Positions 45,283-54,713 of a stretch of 64,000 nt of DNA are shown here, piece after piece. Position 1 is the first letter of the stretch. Each line of letters opens with the position of its first letter. The position numbers and the translations under genes were made by a program. Location of the stretch: positions 19,763 to 83,762 of the forward strand of contig PLSM01000181.1 of the NCBI GenBank assembly GCA_003165075.1. The letters are read 5' to 3'. The stretch is from Acidobacteriaceae bacterium (lineage in GTDB: Bacteria; Acidobacteriota; Terriglobia; Terriglobales; Acidobacteriaceae). Under the pieces are notes generated by a model, which saw only the letters and a program-made list of their open reading frames with translations, ran no database searches and had not been told where the DNA came from.

Positions 45283-47925
45283 ATGAAGAACACACGCTGG
45301 TTTTCTTGGCTGTTCGATCAGCAGCCCTCTACGGCAATGATCCAGCGCATCGCTGGCGGCATTGGAGTCGCCATTTTACCGTTGGTAACGGGCATTGCTG
45401 TCGCGCAAAATCCGGCGGCCGCCAACCCACTTCCGGCACCCGCTGAGCAGATGACTGTTCCAGCCAGGTATTCGACCCATCAGAGCGTGGATCTGGGTGG
45501 ACACATGGCCGGCATCACGGGCAGCGGAGCGATGTACGACACGCTGGTCAATATACAGTCCGGGCCTCGCATACTCGGCGAGACCTTTGAGATGCATGTA
45601 CTCCCGGGCCAAACGCATACCCTCGTCGATTCTCTTAGTGCCATCGGCACGGGGTTCGGCGGCGATCCGAACAGCTTCACCAAGCTGGATGCCTCCAAGG
45701 GTAAGATTTACGATTTCTCGGGAGTGTTCCGTCGCGACCGCCAGTACTTCGACTACGATCTGCTGGGCAACCCAAATATCCCTGCGGGGCAGTCGATTGT
45801 CATCGGGCCCGTCAGCGCGCCGACCGGCTCGTTTGCGTGGCCGCAGGTTCAACAATCGACGTTCTTGTTCAACACCGTGCGCCGCATGACGGACACCAGC
45901 CTCACGATCTTTCCGCTGGCGCAGGTGACGTATCGCGTGGGGTACTCACAGAGTATCTTCCAGGGACCGAGCCTGAGCCCAAGTGGTTATCAATTCGCCA
46001 CAGGCGATGCCATCCTTCAGGAGTTCCAACGCAACAGCACCGACGATTTCACGGGAGGGATCGATTGGAAGCCCGTACAGGGCACCAAGTTGACCTTTGA
46101 GGAGGAGATCGACCACTACAAGGCGGACTCCTACTTTACGATGGCTCCCGGTGACTTCAACGCGCAGGAGGCGGATGGAACAAAGGTGGCGCTGGACAAT
46201 TATGACAGCCAGACGCCTCTCAAGGATTCCTGCGACACCTTCGCTCAGGGTTCGAATCCGGTTTTCACAGCGCCGCAAACCGCCGGCGGCCTGCCGGTCA
46301 TCAGCCCGTACTGTTCGGCTGTGACCAGCTACACGCGCACGCAGCCAACGCGCATTCTCTATCCCACGGAGATCTTCCGGCTGCAAAGCACGAGCATCAA
46401 GAACGTCTCGATGAATGGCGACCTCCGATACACCAAAGCGAACATGAACCTGCCCAACTACTACGACAGCTACCAGGGGCTGAATGAAACGTCCGTGAAA
46501 GCTACCGGTACCACGCCGGCGGGCTATTATGGCGTCCGCTCGCTTTCGTATGTGGGCGCCGCGAGCGCAAAGCGCCAGGTAGTGGCCGCCGACTTTGGCA
46601 TCGTCTGGCAGGCTATGAAGACGTTCAGTCTTTCTGACCAGGTGGACTTCTCCAGCGTCCACCAACCGGGAACTGCCAGCATCACGAGCGGAGTCACTCT
46701 GAAGACGCCTACGGATACTGCCAGTTCCTTCGGCAGTGCAAGCATCAACTACCCCAACTTGATCACTACGACCGCGAAGACTGGAGCCGCCACATTTGAA
46801 GGCAGTCCCGCCATCGGCACTCCACTGCCGGGTTACTTTGGCCAGAGCTTCATGACCAATAATCTGACGGGAACCTGGGATGCCTCATCTCGCGCTACAT
46901 TCTCGATCACCTATCGCTACGGCACTCATACCATCGCTCAGGGCAGCCCTCATAACACTTCACTCGCAGTAGGCTCGGATACCAACGGGACCGTAACCAT
47001 TAACGAAAACGGTGGAATCTTCAACGCCGCCCTGCGGCCCACCGCCAATTGGAATGTCAATGGTACGGTCGAGGTGCTCTACAACGACAACTCATTCACT
47101 CCGGTCGGTGCGCGGCAAACGAAGCACTACAGAGTGCACACGATGTACAGGCCGAAGCCCTGGGCGACGCTCTCGGGCGCCTTTAACGACCGGGAACGGC
47201 ATAACAACACGAACAACAACCAGAGCGCCATCGCAGCTGGCGATGACCCGTACGAAGGCCCGCTCAACCATGTTGATCACAGCCGGGTTGTGAGCCTTGG
47301 CGCGGTGCTGTTGCCGAATGAACACTATGGGCTCGATTTCAATTACGCCTATAGCGATGTGTATACGGCAACCAACATCTGCTATGACAACGGCGCCACG
47401 GCCAAGCTGCCCGGCACCGCCTCGACCAACAGCAGCGGCGCGCCGAATGTATGCCCTGGCGTTTACACCAGGGGATCGACGACCCAGCTTGCGGACTGGT
47501 TCGCCAGGGACTTCATGGATGCTCCGACGCAGTACGGATCGGTGGCTCTCACGATGTCCCCCGTCAACAAGATCCATTCCAGCATTGGCTATCGCGTCAG
47601 CGCTGTGAACGGTAATCAGTTTTTCAATGACGCGCGATCGGTCAATGGCTCGCTAAACTCCACGTATCAGTCTCCTTTTGTGAATCTTGCATGGACGCTC
47701 CATCCGGGATTGATTTGGAAGGCGGAATACAACTTCTACGGCTACGGCGAGGGCGGTCCTTCCGGCCCAGAGTACTGCAGCACTTCAACGTCTATGACGT
47801 CGACGGTTGTTCCTTGCACCTCTCTACCCTATCCGACCGGTCTGACCGAATCGCCTTCGGGTCTGACCGCACCTCGGAACTTTCATGCGAATAACGTAAC
47901 CCTTGGAGTGCATTACGAGTTCTGA
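45283..47925 (+). CDS. Outer-membrane beta-barrel, MtrB/PioB-like partner
   Basis: 880 residues from ATG at 45283. Signal peptide ending near GIAVAQ (about residue 45), then alternating aromatic/polar strands throughout (YRVGYSQSIFQG, FSITYRYGTHT, YGLDFNYAYSDVY, LGVHYEF), with a terminal Phe as in barrel proteins. Large and directly after a decaheme cytochrome, as in porin-cytochrome conduits. No heme motif. The MtrB-type assignment rests on size, fold pattern and context rather than on strong motifs. Confidence 0.75.
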   Translation: MKNTRWFSWLFDQQPSTAMIQRIAGGIGVAILPLVTGIAVAQNPAAANPLPAPAEQMTVPARYSTHQSVDLGGHMAGITGSGAMYDTLVNIQSGPRILGETFEMHVLPGQTHTLVDSLSAIGTGFGGDPNSFTKLDASKGKIYDFSGVFRRDRQYFDYDLLGNPNIPAGQSIVIGPVSAPTGSFAWPQVQQSTFLFNTVRRMTDTSLTIFPLAQVTYRVGYSQSIFQGPSLSPSGYQFATGDAILQEFQRNSTDDFTGGIDWKPVQGTKLTFEEEIDHYKADSYFTMAPGDFNAQEADGTKVALDNYDSQTPLKDSCDTFAQGSNPVFTAPQTAGGLPVISPYCSAVTSYTRTQPTRILYPTEIFRLQSTSIKNVSMNGDLRYTKANMNLPNYYDSYQGLNETSVKATGTTPAGYYGVRSLSYVGAASAKRQVVAADFGIVWQAMKTFSLSDQVDFSSVHQPGTASITSGVTLKTPTDTASSFGSASINYPNLITTTAKTGAATFEGSPAIGTPLPGYFGQSFMTNNLTGTWDASSRATFSITYRYGTHTIAQGSPHNTSLAVGSDTNGTVTINENGGIFNAALRPTANWNVNGTVEVLYNDNSFTPVGARQTKHYRVHTMYRPKPWATLSGAFNDRERHNNTNNNQSAIAAGDDPYEGPLNHVDHSRVVSLGAVLLPNEHYGLDFNYAYSDVYTATNICYDNGATAKLPGTASTNSSGAPNVCPGVYTRGSTTQLADWFARDFMDAPTQYGSVALTMSPVNKIHSSIGYRVSAVNGNQFFNDARSVNGSLNSTYQSPFVNLAWTLHPGLIWKAEYNFYGYGEGGPSGPEYCSTSTSMTSTVVPCTSLPYPTGLTESPSGLTAPRNFHANNVTLGVHYEF

Positions 47926-47975
47926 GGCTAACCAGCAATCATCTTGATGCGTAATTTGGAAAGGGGAATCATTCT

Positions 47976-48296
47976 GTGAATACACAAGTCAAGCTCGCGG
48001 GACTCATCCTTCTCGCTGCTTCCGTTATCGTTCCTGCGTTTGCCCAAGACACCGGGGCAGCCACTTACAAGGCGAAGTGCTTAATGTGCCATGGCGCCAA
48101 GGGCCTTGCCGATGCGCCGGCAGGTAAGGCGATGAAGGTGAAGCCAATCTCCGACCCGGACGTTAAGAAGCTTTCCGAAGCCCAGATGGTTGACGCCGTC
48201 AGCAAGGGTATGGGCAAGATGCAGCCTTATAAGGACAAACTGACTGACGCCCAGATCAAGGACGTGGTAGCCTACTTCCGCACGTTTCTGAACTAG
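47976..48296 (+). CDS. Small monoheme cytochrome c (1)
   Basis: 106 residues from GTG with AAGGGG upstream. Signal peptide cut near AFAQ; C35-L-M-C-H39 binds heme. MKVKPISDPDVKKLSEAQMVDAVSKGMGKMQPYKDKLTDAQIKDVVAYFRTF is the usual class I end with candidate Met ligands. A soluble periplasmic carrier between inner-membrane and outer-membrane cytochromes is likely. 50 bases after the barrel gene. Confidence 0.9.
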   Translation: MNTQVKLAGLILLAASVIVPAFAQDTGAATYKAKCLMCHGAKGLADAPAGKAMKVKPISDPDVKKLSEAQMVDAVSKGMGKMQPYKDKLTDAQIKDVVAYFRTFLN

Positions 48297-48302
48297 GAAG
48301 AT

Positions 48303-48345
48303 GAAAGCCGGCGCGGTTCCCGTTTGTTGTGGAATCGCGCCGGAT
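48303..48345 (+). terminator. Long hairpin after cytochrome c (1)
   Basis: CCGGCGCGGTTCC and GGAATCGCGCCGG around a 10-base loop, 13 bp with one G-T pair. No T run, so either a weak terminator or an mRNA-stabilising element. Confidence 0.6.
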
Positions 48346-48488
48346 TCATGTGACAGCGATTCACCGATTTCACTCCGTTGCAAACCGGGCGACTTCTTTC
48401 CGCTGCCGGGTTTTAAGTGTGTAAGGCAAGCCGCCTGCTCAGTGCGGCCTTGGTGTTTAGACTGGGAATTTTTTTGAGGAGTCTTGCA

Positions 48489-48809
48489 ATGAAAAACCAA
48501 ATTCGCTCTCTAGTGGTGCTGGCCGCAACCGTATGTCTGGCCGGTTCCTTGGGCTTCGCTCAATCCGCAGGCGAGGCAACTTACAAAGCAAAGTGTCAGA
48601 TGTGCCACGGTGTCAATGGCGCCGCGGACACCCCGACGGCCAAGATGATGAAGGTTAAGCCGGTTTCCGATCCGGACATGAAGAAGCTCTCCGCAGCCGA
48701 CATGATCAAGTCCACCACCGACGGCAAGGCCAAGATGCCCGCGTTCAAGGGCAAGCTCACCGACTCTCAGATCAGCGAAGTCGTGAGCTATATCCGCACG
48801 TTGAAATAG
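48489..48809 (+). CDS. Small monoheme cytochrome c (2), paralogue
   Basis: 106 residues from ATG at 48489 with TGAGGAG upstream. Signal peptide to GFAQ; C36-Q-M-C-H40. Same architecture and stretches as the preceding cytochrome (TYKAKCxMCHG, MKVKPxSDPDxKKLS), so a tandem duplication that has since diverged. Role as periplasmic electron carrier inferred as above. Confidence 0.9.
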   Translation: MKNQIRSLVVLAATVCLAGSLGFAQSAGEATYKAKCQMCHGVNGAADTPTAKMMKVKPVSDPDMKKLSAADMIKSTTDGKAKMPAFKGKLTDSQISEVVSYIRTLK

Positions 48810-49015
48810 TGCGGCCCGGCTTCAATCATTTCCAGGGTCAGGGTCACTCAGCCAAGGTTAGCGCCTGCTCCACCCCGCGGATGAAGAATTGTCCGCGGGT
48901 GTCGCGGGAGCTACGGTTCAAGTCACCATGGGATCTCCACCTTGGTGATACGCCGGCACTGAAAGTGCAGTAACCGGCAGCCTATTTATCTCAGAAATTT
49001 GGGGGCAACAGACAA

Positions 49016-50443
49016 ATGTTTCAGAAATTCCGCGAAGGCTGGGTACGGCCGGCTCTGTTCTTTGGCAACAACCCCATCAGCCTTGCCGGCGGCGCCATCA
49101 CCAGCGCTTCCGGCGTAACCATGATCGGGTATTGGCTGGTGGAGGTCTTCGGCCGGCCCAATGACAACCCCTATCTAGGGATCATCTTTTTCCTGCTGCT
49201 CCCGGCCGTGTTCATAGCCGGATTGCTGTTGATTCCGGTGGGCGTGTTTGTCCGTCGCAGAGCGCTCCAGAAGGCCGGGCTGATTCCGGCACAATTCCCC
49301 AAAATAGATCTCAACGACCGCATCTTTCGCCACGGCCTTGACATCGTGCTGGTGGCCACCATCGTGAATCTGCTGGTCGTTGCCATGGCCAGTTATCGCG
49401 GTGCCGCCTATATGGACTCGCCACAGTTCTGCGGCCAGTCCTGCCACGTCATGCATCCGGAATACACAGCCTACAAGATCTCTGCGCACTCCCACGTGGA
49501 CTGTGTGGAGTGCCACATCGGCTCCGGCGCGTCCTCTTACTTCGCCGCCAAGGTGAATGGCACTAAGCAGCTTATTGAAGTCTCGATCGATCGTTATCCC
49601 ACGCCCATTCCCTCGCCGGTCACCAGTCTCCGCCCCGCGCGCGTCATCTGCGAGGGCTGCCATACACCGGCCCGGTTTGTCGGCGAAAAGTTGCTCGTCA
49701 AGTCCAGCTTTGCCGACGATGAAAAGAACACCGAAACCCAGACCGTCGTGGTGCTGCACCTTGGCGGGCAGGATTCGCTCTCTCATTTGACCGGGATCCA
49801 CGGTGTGCACCTGGGCCACATTGAGTACGTCGCCACCGACTCCACCCGAACCACCATCCCCTGGGTGCAAAGGCAGAATGCCGACGGATCGCAAACCGTG
49901 TATGCTACCGCCGCCGGAGCCAACGGCCCACCCCAGGGCGAGCGGCGAGTGATGGACTGCATCGACTGCCACAACCGCGCCGCGCACACATTTGTGACGG
50001 CGGAGGACGCCATCAACCGGGCCATGGCCGACGGAGCCATCAGTCCCGATCTGCCCTGGGTCCACAAACAGGGGCTGGAACTGCTCAAAGCCAATTACGC
50101 CACTGAAGATGAGGCGCGTGTCAAAATTCCCGAGCAACTGGCGGCCTTCTATCGCAGCCAGCATCCCGACGTGATGGCCACCAAGGCGGCGCTCGTTAAG
50201 TCCGCAGGCGACGAGTTGGTGACCCTCTATAGCCAAAACGTGTTTCCTTTTATGAAAGTTACCTGGGGAACCCATCCCAATCACATCGGGCACATGAGCT
50301 ATCCGGGCTGCTTCCGTTGCCACGACGGCGACCACGCAGCCAAAAACGGTACGGCCATCACCCAGGACTGTGCGGCTTGCCACAATCTGCTGGCTGTCGA
50401 TGAGCCCAAGCCCAAGGTGCTCAGCGACCTGGGCATCCAATAA
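49016..50443 (+). CDS. Membrane multiheme cytochrome, NapC/NirT-like
   Basis: 475 residues. Three membrane helices (about 20-44, 55-80, 107-130), then periplasmic hemes: C-G-Q-S-C-H (CX3CH) followed by a VMHPEY segment, and five CxxCH: CVECH, CEGCH, CIDCH, CFRCH, CAACH. The CGxxCHxMxPE start resembles NapC/NrfH-type quinol oxidising cytochromes. It would take electrons from the quinone pool to the monoheme and decaheme cytochromes. Followed by a strong terminator, closing the module. Confidence 0.88.
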   Translation: MFQKFREGWVRPALFFGNNPISLAGGAITSASGVTMIGYWLVEVFGRPNDNPYLGIIFFLLLPAVFIAGLLLIPVGVFVRRRALQKAGLIPAQFPKIDLNDRIFRHGLDIVLVATIVNLLVVAMASYRGAAYMDSPQFCGQSCHVMHPEYTAYKISAHSHVDCVECHIGSGASSYFAAKVNGTKQLIEVSIDRYPTPIPSPVTSLRPARVICEGCHTPARFVGEKLLVKSSFADDEKNTETQTVVVLHLGGQDSLSHLTGIHGVHLGHIEYVATDSTRTTIPWVQRQNADGSQTVYATAAGANGPPQGERRVMDCIDCHNRAAHTFVTAEDAINRAMADGAISPDLPWVHKQGLELLKANYATEDEARVKIPEQLAAFYRSQHPDVMATKAALVKSAGDELVTLYSQNVFPFMKVTWGTHPNHIGHMSYPGCFRCHDGDHAAKNGTAITQDCAACHNLLAVDEPKPKVLSDLGIQ

Positions 50444-50465
50444 GTCGCGACCAACGGAGTAAGTC

Positions 50466-50502
50466 GAAGGGCGGCCGGCAAAAGGCCGCCCTTCTTGCGT
50501 TT
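50466..50502 (+). terminator. Rho-independent terminator after the multiheme gene
   Basis: GAAGGGCGGCC, loop GGCAAAA, GGCCGCCCTTC, then TTGCGTTT. Perfect 11-bp stem. Confidence 0.85.
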
Positions 50503-50562
50503 ACTCATGTTCGTGTCCCGCCATGGTACGCTGGCTCTTCATATTCAAGGAGCCTCTTCCCG

Positions 50563-52041
50563 ATGTCCAACAGCCATCCTCTTCACTTCAACCTTATTGC
50601 GGCGGCTCATGCCGCCATGATTGAACACGGATTCCAACCCGACTTCCCGCAAGGCGCCGATACCGAACTGGCCGCAATTCAAGCACATCCTCAACTACCC
50701 GCTGCACCGGGTGCACAGGACCTCCGGGGATTGGTCTGGTCTTCCATCGACAACGACACTTCAAAAGATCTGGACCAAATCGAATGGGCCGAGCAGCTGC
50801 CCGATGGCCGTATCCGTGTGCTCATCGGCGTGGCTGATGTGGACGCGCGCGTCGCCGGAGGTACGGTGCTCGATAAGCATGCCCGCAGCGAAACCACCTC
50901 CGTTTACACGGGAGTGAAAGTCTTCCCCATGCTTCCGTCGGAGCTCTCCGAGGGTATTACCTCGCTCAACGAGAATGAAGACCGGGTTGCACTGGTCATC
51001 GAATACGCAGTGGATGAGGCCGGAATCGTGACCGGCGGGAAAGCCTATCGAGCTTTGGTGCGCAATCGTGCGCAATTGGCATACAACGCAGTGGGTGCGT
51101 GGCTGGAGGGTACTGGCCCGGCGCCTGCAAAGGTGGCTGCCAGCGCCGATCTGGCACAGCAGCTCAAACTGCAGGACACAGCCGCCCATCGCATGCTGGA
51201 TAGCCGTTTCCAGCATGGCGCGCTCGACCTTGAAACCATTGAGACCCGGCCCGTAATGCTGGCAGGCGAGGCGGTCGAGATCGCCCGCCAGCAGAAGAAC
51301 CGCGCCACCTCGCTCATTGAGGAGTTCATGGTGGCAGCCAACGGCGTCATCGCCAAGACTTTTGAAGAGGCGGCTGTGGCGTCCATTCGCCGCATTGTGC
51401 GCACGCCCAAGCGCTGGGATCGCATCGTGGAGGTGGCCAAGGGTCTCGGCACCACGCTGCCCGCCCAACCCGACTCCAAGGCCCTCAATGACTTCCTGCA
51501 GGCGCAGAAGCAGAAAGACCCCGACCATTTTCCCGATCTTTCCCTGGCCGTCATCAAGCTCATGGGTCCCGGAGAGTACGTCCTGGTTAAGCCTAACGAG
51601 ATTTCGCCTGGCCACTTCGGTTTGGCGGTTCAGGATTACACTCACTCCACCGCCCCCAACCGGCGCTTTCCAGACATGGTCACGCAGCGCCTGCTCAAGG
51701 CCTGGCTGGCACACGGCCCGCAGCCTTACTCCGAGGGCGATTTGAACGCCATTGCGCAGCGCTGCACGCTGATGGAAGACGGCGCCCGCAAGGTGGAGCG
51801 CGAAATGCAAAAGCGCATCGCCGCGGTGGTCTTGCGTCCCCGCATCGGCCAGAGTTTCCACGCGATTGTCACCGGCGTGAACAATTACGGCACCTTTGTC
51901 CGCACCCTGGATCCGCACGTGGAAGGGATGCTTGTGAACGCGGGAAAGCCAGGAGCCAAGGGGCTCGACGTGGGCGATCGCGTGACGGTAAAGCTGATCT
52001 CCACCGATCCCGAGCGTGGATTCATTGACTTCGCTGTGTGA
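50563..52041 (+). CDS. RNB-domain ribonuclease (RNase II/R family)
   Basis: 492 residues. RNB catalytic block SSIDNDTSKDLDQIEW near residue 64 gives the acidic residues, with Gln where many family members have the fourth Asp. TSLNENEDRVALVIEY, RNRAQLAYNAVGAWL, DYTHSTAPNRRFPDMVTQRLL and a C-terminal S1-like domain (about 435-492) complete it. No N-terminal cold-shock domains, so a short form. Degrades RNA 3'-5' in the cytoplasm. Confidence 0.88.
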   Translation: MSNSHPLHFNLIAAAHAAMIEHGFQPDFPQGADTELAAIQAHPQLPAAPGAQDLRGLVWSSIDNDTSKDLDQIEWAEQLPDGRIRVLIGVADVDARVAGGTVLDKHARSETTSVYTGVKVFPMLPSELSEGITSLNENEDRVALVIEYAVDEAGIVTGGKAYRALVRNRAQLAYNAVGAWLEGTGPAPAKVAASADLAQQLKLQDTAAHRMLDSRFQHGALDLETIETRPVMLAGEAVEIARQQKNRATSLIEEFMVAANGVIAKTFEEAAVASIRRIVRTPKRWDRIVEVAKGLGTTLPAQPDSKALNDFLQAQKQKDPDHFPDLSLAVIKLMGPGEYVLVKPNEISPGHFGLAVQDYTHSTAPNRRFPDMVTQRLLKAWLAHGPQPYSEGDLNAIAQRCTLMEDGARKVEREMQKRIAAVVLRPRIGQSFHAIVTGVNNYGTFVRTLDPHVEGMLVNAGKPGAKGLDVGDRVTVKLISTDPERGFIDFAV

Positions 52042-52068
52042 TCCGGTCTGCAAAGCCGCAAACACAAT

Positions 52069-52098
52069 GGGGATGACGCGAAGTCATCCCCTTCCTTT
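52069..52098 (+). terminator. Terminator after the RNB gene
   Basis: GGGGATGAC, loop GCGAA, GTCATCCCC, then TTCCTTT. Perfect 9-bp stem. Confidence 0.8.
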
Positions 52099-52131
52099 GA
52101 AGCTCAAATTCCTTGTTGGTATCTCTCGCCG

Positions 52132-52971
52132 CTACTTCAGAGAATCCTGGGGCGGCTCCGCAACCGGAGACTCTGCTTCGTGGGTCGCTTCTTCTCCGGT
52201 CATGGTGTTCCCACCTGCCGCTGCAACGCCTGCTTCATCCATCCACAAGCAGGCAATCCACCAGATGACCACGGCAAGGTACACCACGCTGTTGGAGTTA
52301 AACAGCTTTTCCCGCAGGCCCACCACGCGCTCATACTCTGCCATGGAGTGGGGCGCGGCTGTCTGGGTAATAATCTGCCAGATTGCCTGCACTGCTAACT
52401 GGCTCAGAGAAGCGGTGGAGAGGCCAATAAGAATCCGTTGCGTGTGGGTGCGCCATCCGGCGCCGTAGCGGCGGCCAAAGAGCACCACCAGCAGGCCCAG
52501 CGCCACAGTCAGCACGTCCACTAGCAGGCTGGTCTTCTGTGCCAGCAGTTGCAGCAGCGCCAACGCTGCGATCGGCGTATCCACGGCGAGCGATTTCCAC
52601 GCCGGCCATTGACCCCACGTGGCAAGGACGATGCCGCCCAACGCCACCAGCGCCACAGCCCCTGCTATCCATACACTGCGTCGCGCACTGGCAAAGGCGC
52701 GCCGCGCCATCTCTACCACCACCAGCAGCGCCGCCACCGTGGATATGTCCGCGAGAATAATGAAGATTACGCTCAGGGTGAACTGCGGCATCCGGCCATA
52801 AAGCAGCCGGTTTGAAAGCAGGCGCAGCGCCACCAATGCGATGCTGGCCGTGAACCACGGAAATCGCCGTGCCCGATCCCGTCCCAGCAGGACAACCAAC
52901 AGAACCAGAAGTGCCGCAAAAGTCAGCGTCCAGAGTGTCTGGACAATGGTGAAAGAAAAATTGAAGTGCAT
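52132..52971 (-). CDS. Multi-span membrane protein of unknown function
   Basis: 279 residues; about seven hydrophobic helices from residue 8 to 245, then a soluble acidic tail. Segments such as LWTLTFAALLVLLVVLLGRDR and VVYLAVVIWWIACLW give the topology. No enzyme or transporter motif recognised. Converges with the RNB gene. Confidence 0.65.
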   Translation of the reverse strand: MHFNFSFTIVQTLWTLTFAALLVLLVVLLGRDRARRFPWFTASIALVALRLLSNRLLYGRMPQFTLSVIFIILADISTVAALLVVVEMARRAFASARRSVWIAGAVALVALGGIVLATWGQWPAWKSLAVDTPIAALALLQLLAQKTSLLVDVLTVALGLLVVLFGRRYGAGWRTHTQRILIGLSTASLSQLAVQAIWQIITQTAAPHSMAEYERVVGLREKLFNSNSVVYLAVVIWWIACLWMDEAGVAAAGGNTMTGEEATHEAESPVAEPPQDSLK

Positions 52972-53371
52972 CTCAACCTTGTCTGGCCGCGAGGTGAGTG
53001 TCTGCCCGGCCCAGTTTCAGTTTAATTGGCCAGACCCATATAGGCTTTCCAGGAGCGGCGCGCAACCGCTTGTGCATGGCCGCCAAATCCATCACCATTA
53101 TTCGACCCTGACACCCTGAGGTGATCAGTCTCTCGTTGTCGAGAGTGAGGCGGATTGATGAATTGTTCCTCGATGCCTTGGTGCGAAGTCGAGAGATTCT
53201 TCTTCGCATCCACTTCTCTGCGCGCGCGGTCCACACGGCCACGCGTCTGAGGCTGCGATGGCGAAGGCCGTTTCTCACTTGAGTGGGCACAAAACTGGGG
53301 ACAATTCGGAAACGACGAGTGAGAACAACACCAATAAAGACGTTCCAATTGGTGTAAATAATGAGGTTGTA
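52972..53371. other. 400-bp gap; hairpin 3' of the tRNA
   Basis: No supported gene. An inverted repeat ACACCAAT/ATTGGTGT (53328-53355) lies 16 bases beyond the tRNA 3' end. Confidence 0.5.
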
Positions 53372-53448
53372 TGGTGCGCCCGGAGAGATTCGAACTCCCG
53401 ACCTAACGCTCCGGAGGCGTTCGCTCTATCCAGCTGAGCTACGGGCGC
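53372..53448 (-). tRNA. tRNA-Arg (anticodon CCG)
   Basis: Acceptor stem GCGCCCG/CGGGCGC, T-arm GTTCGAATC, anticodon loop CTCCGGA giving anticodon CCG, and CCA encoded in the DNA. Reads the Arg codon CGG, a useful codon in a GC-rich genome. Confidence 0.95.
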
Positions 53449-53504
53449 GCTCTATCAGCATACCGTATTTTGGGTCTTGCCGGGCGCGGTCAGCTTGCCG
53501 GTGG

Positions 53505-53777
53505 TTAAGCCCCGCGCTCCGCCTCACTCTGTGAGCGCAACGTTTCCATCACAGACTGGATCAGGGCCTTGGCGCCCTCCATGCCCCCCAATACAGCCTG
53601 CAGGTCCAGCGCTGGTTTCGAAGGGTTGCGGCTTGAGGCGCAATAAACCCCGTGCTGGCCCACGAGGATCAGCGAGTCGGTCAGCAGGTCGAGCGCCACG
53701 GCCAGCCTGCCGCGCTCCACACCCATCATGAACTCGTGCTGCTCCAGCTCAGCCCGCTTTTCGTCGAAGACATTCAT
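53505..53777 (-). CDS. Small hypothetical protein
   Basis: 90 residues, mostly helical (FDEKRAELEQHEFMMGVERG, KALIQSVMETLRSQSEAE). No domain recognised. Ends 56 bases from the tRNA and starts 41 bases after the isomerase gene stop; could be read through with it. Confidence 0.55.
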   Translation of the reverse strand: MNVFDEKRAELEQHEFMMGVERGRLAVALDLLTDSLILVGQHGVYCASSRNPSKPALDLQAVLGGMEGAKALIQSVMETLRSQSEAERGA

Positions 53778-53818
53778 CTTCTCAGCCTACTCGAAAAGCG
53801 GGCTCCCGGCGCATCGGT

Positions 53819-54688
53819 CTACGCGTTCAGTTTGCGCATGTACTCCGCATTCTCGCGAAGCTCTTCGAACGGCTCCATCTGGTACTCTTCCTGTTCGACG
53901 AAGTAGTACTTGAGCCCCGTGGCGGCGCGCAGAATGGCGTGATAGTCCATTGTTCCGCGGCCCAGCACCGGGAGCTGCACTTTTCCGTCTGCGCCTTTGG
54001 CAATATCCTTCACATGCAGCAGCGGGAACCGTTCCGGCGCTTTGCTCAGGTAATCCACTGGTTGGTGACCCGAATTGTAGACCCAGCCGCAGTCCATCTC
54101 GAAGATGACCAGCTTGGGGTCCGTCAGCCGCAGCAGCTCGTCGTAAACCAGGACGTTTCCCTCCTGGGCAAACTCCGGCGTGTGATTATGCACCCCAAAA
54201 GTCATGCCGGCGGCCTTCACCTTCTCGCCGATGCGATTGAACTCGCCCGCCACATAGCGCCAGTCGTCCAGCGTCAATTCGTCACGCTTGTTGGATGGGT
54301 CGCGATGCACTCCCCCGGAAGACGAGCAGACCATGTACTCCAGCCCTAACACATGGCCATATTCAATGAGCTCGTCGAGTCGCGACCGTAGCATGTCTAA
54401 CGGATGGTGGGTACTGACGCAACGCAGCCCAGCCACATCCATTGAATGGCGAAACTCAGTGGCGGTCTTGTTGTAGTAGCCTGCCGCTTCCACCACCGTG
54501 TAACCCGACGCCCGCACCTTCGCGAGCGTCCCGTCAAAGTCCTTCGACAACTGGTCGCGCACCGAATAAATCTGTAGTCCGATAGGGACATGGCTCGGCT
54601 TGGCGGTCAACCGGCTGGCGCCAACAAAGGCTGACGCGGCAACCGCGCCCGAAGCCTTCAAAAAAGTTCTGCGTGATGCATTGCTCAT
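53819..54688 (-). CDS. Tat-exported sugar phosphate isomerase/epimerase-like
   Basis: 289 residues from ATG at 54688 with GAGGAGAAG upstream. Twin-arginine signal SRRTFLKAS. TIM-barrel AP-endonuclease-2-like fold: IGLQIYSVRDQL, FGVHNHTPEF, MDCGWVYNSGHQPVDYL, LLHVKD and EQEEY with His/Asp/Glu metal ligands. Periplasmic isomerase or lyase of an (oxidised) sugar is likely. Follows the oxidoreductase gene by 25 bases, probably one operon. Confidence 0.82.
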   Translation of the reverse strand: MSNASRRTFLKASGAVAASAFVGASRLTAKPSHVPIGLQIYSVRDQLSKDFDGTLAKVRASGYTVVEAAGYYNKTATEFRHSMDVAGLRCVSTHHPLDMLRSRLDELIEYGHVLGLEYMVCSSSGGVHRDPSNKRDELTLDDWRYVAGEFNRIGEKVKAAGMTFGVHNHTPEFAQEGNVLVYDELLRLTDPKLVIFEMDCGWVYNSGHQPVDYLSKAPERFPLLHVKDIAKGADGKVQLPVLGRGTMDYHAILRAATGLKYYFVEQEEYQMEPFEELRENAEYMRKLNA

Positions 54689-54713
54689 GATCTTCTTCTC
54701 CTCAACCTGCGCG

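Noticed and set aside
49175..50440. Minus-strand open frame of over 400 codons across the multiheme gene
   Set aside because: Opposite frame of a clear cytochrome with six heme motifs; no own SD or domain.
50761..52065. Minus-strand open frame of over 400 codons across the RNB gene
   Set aside because: Shadow of a well-supported nuclease.
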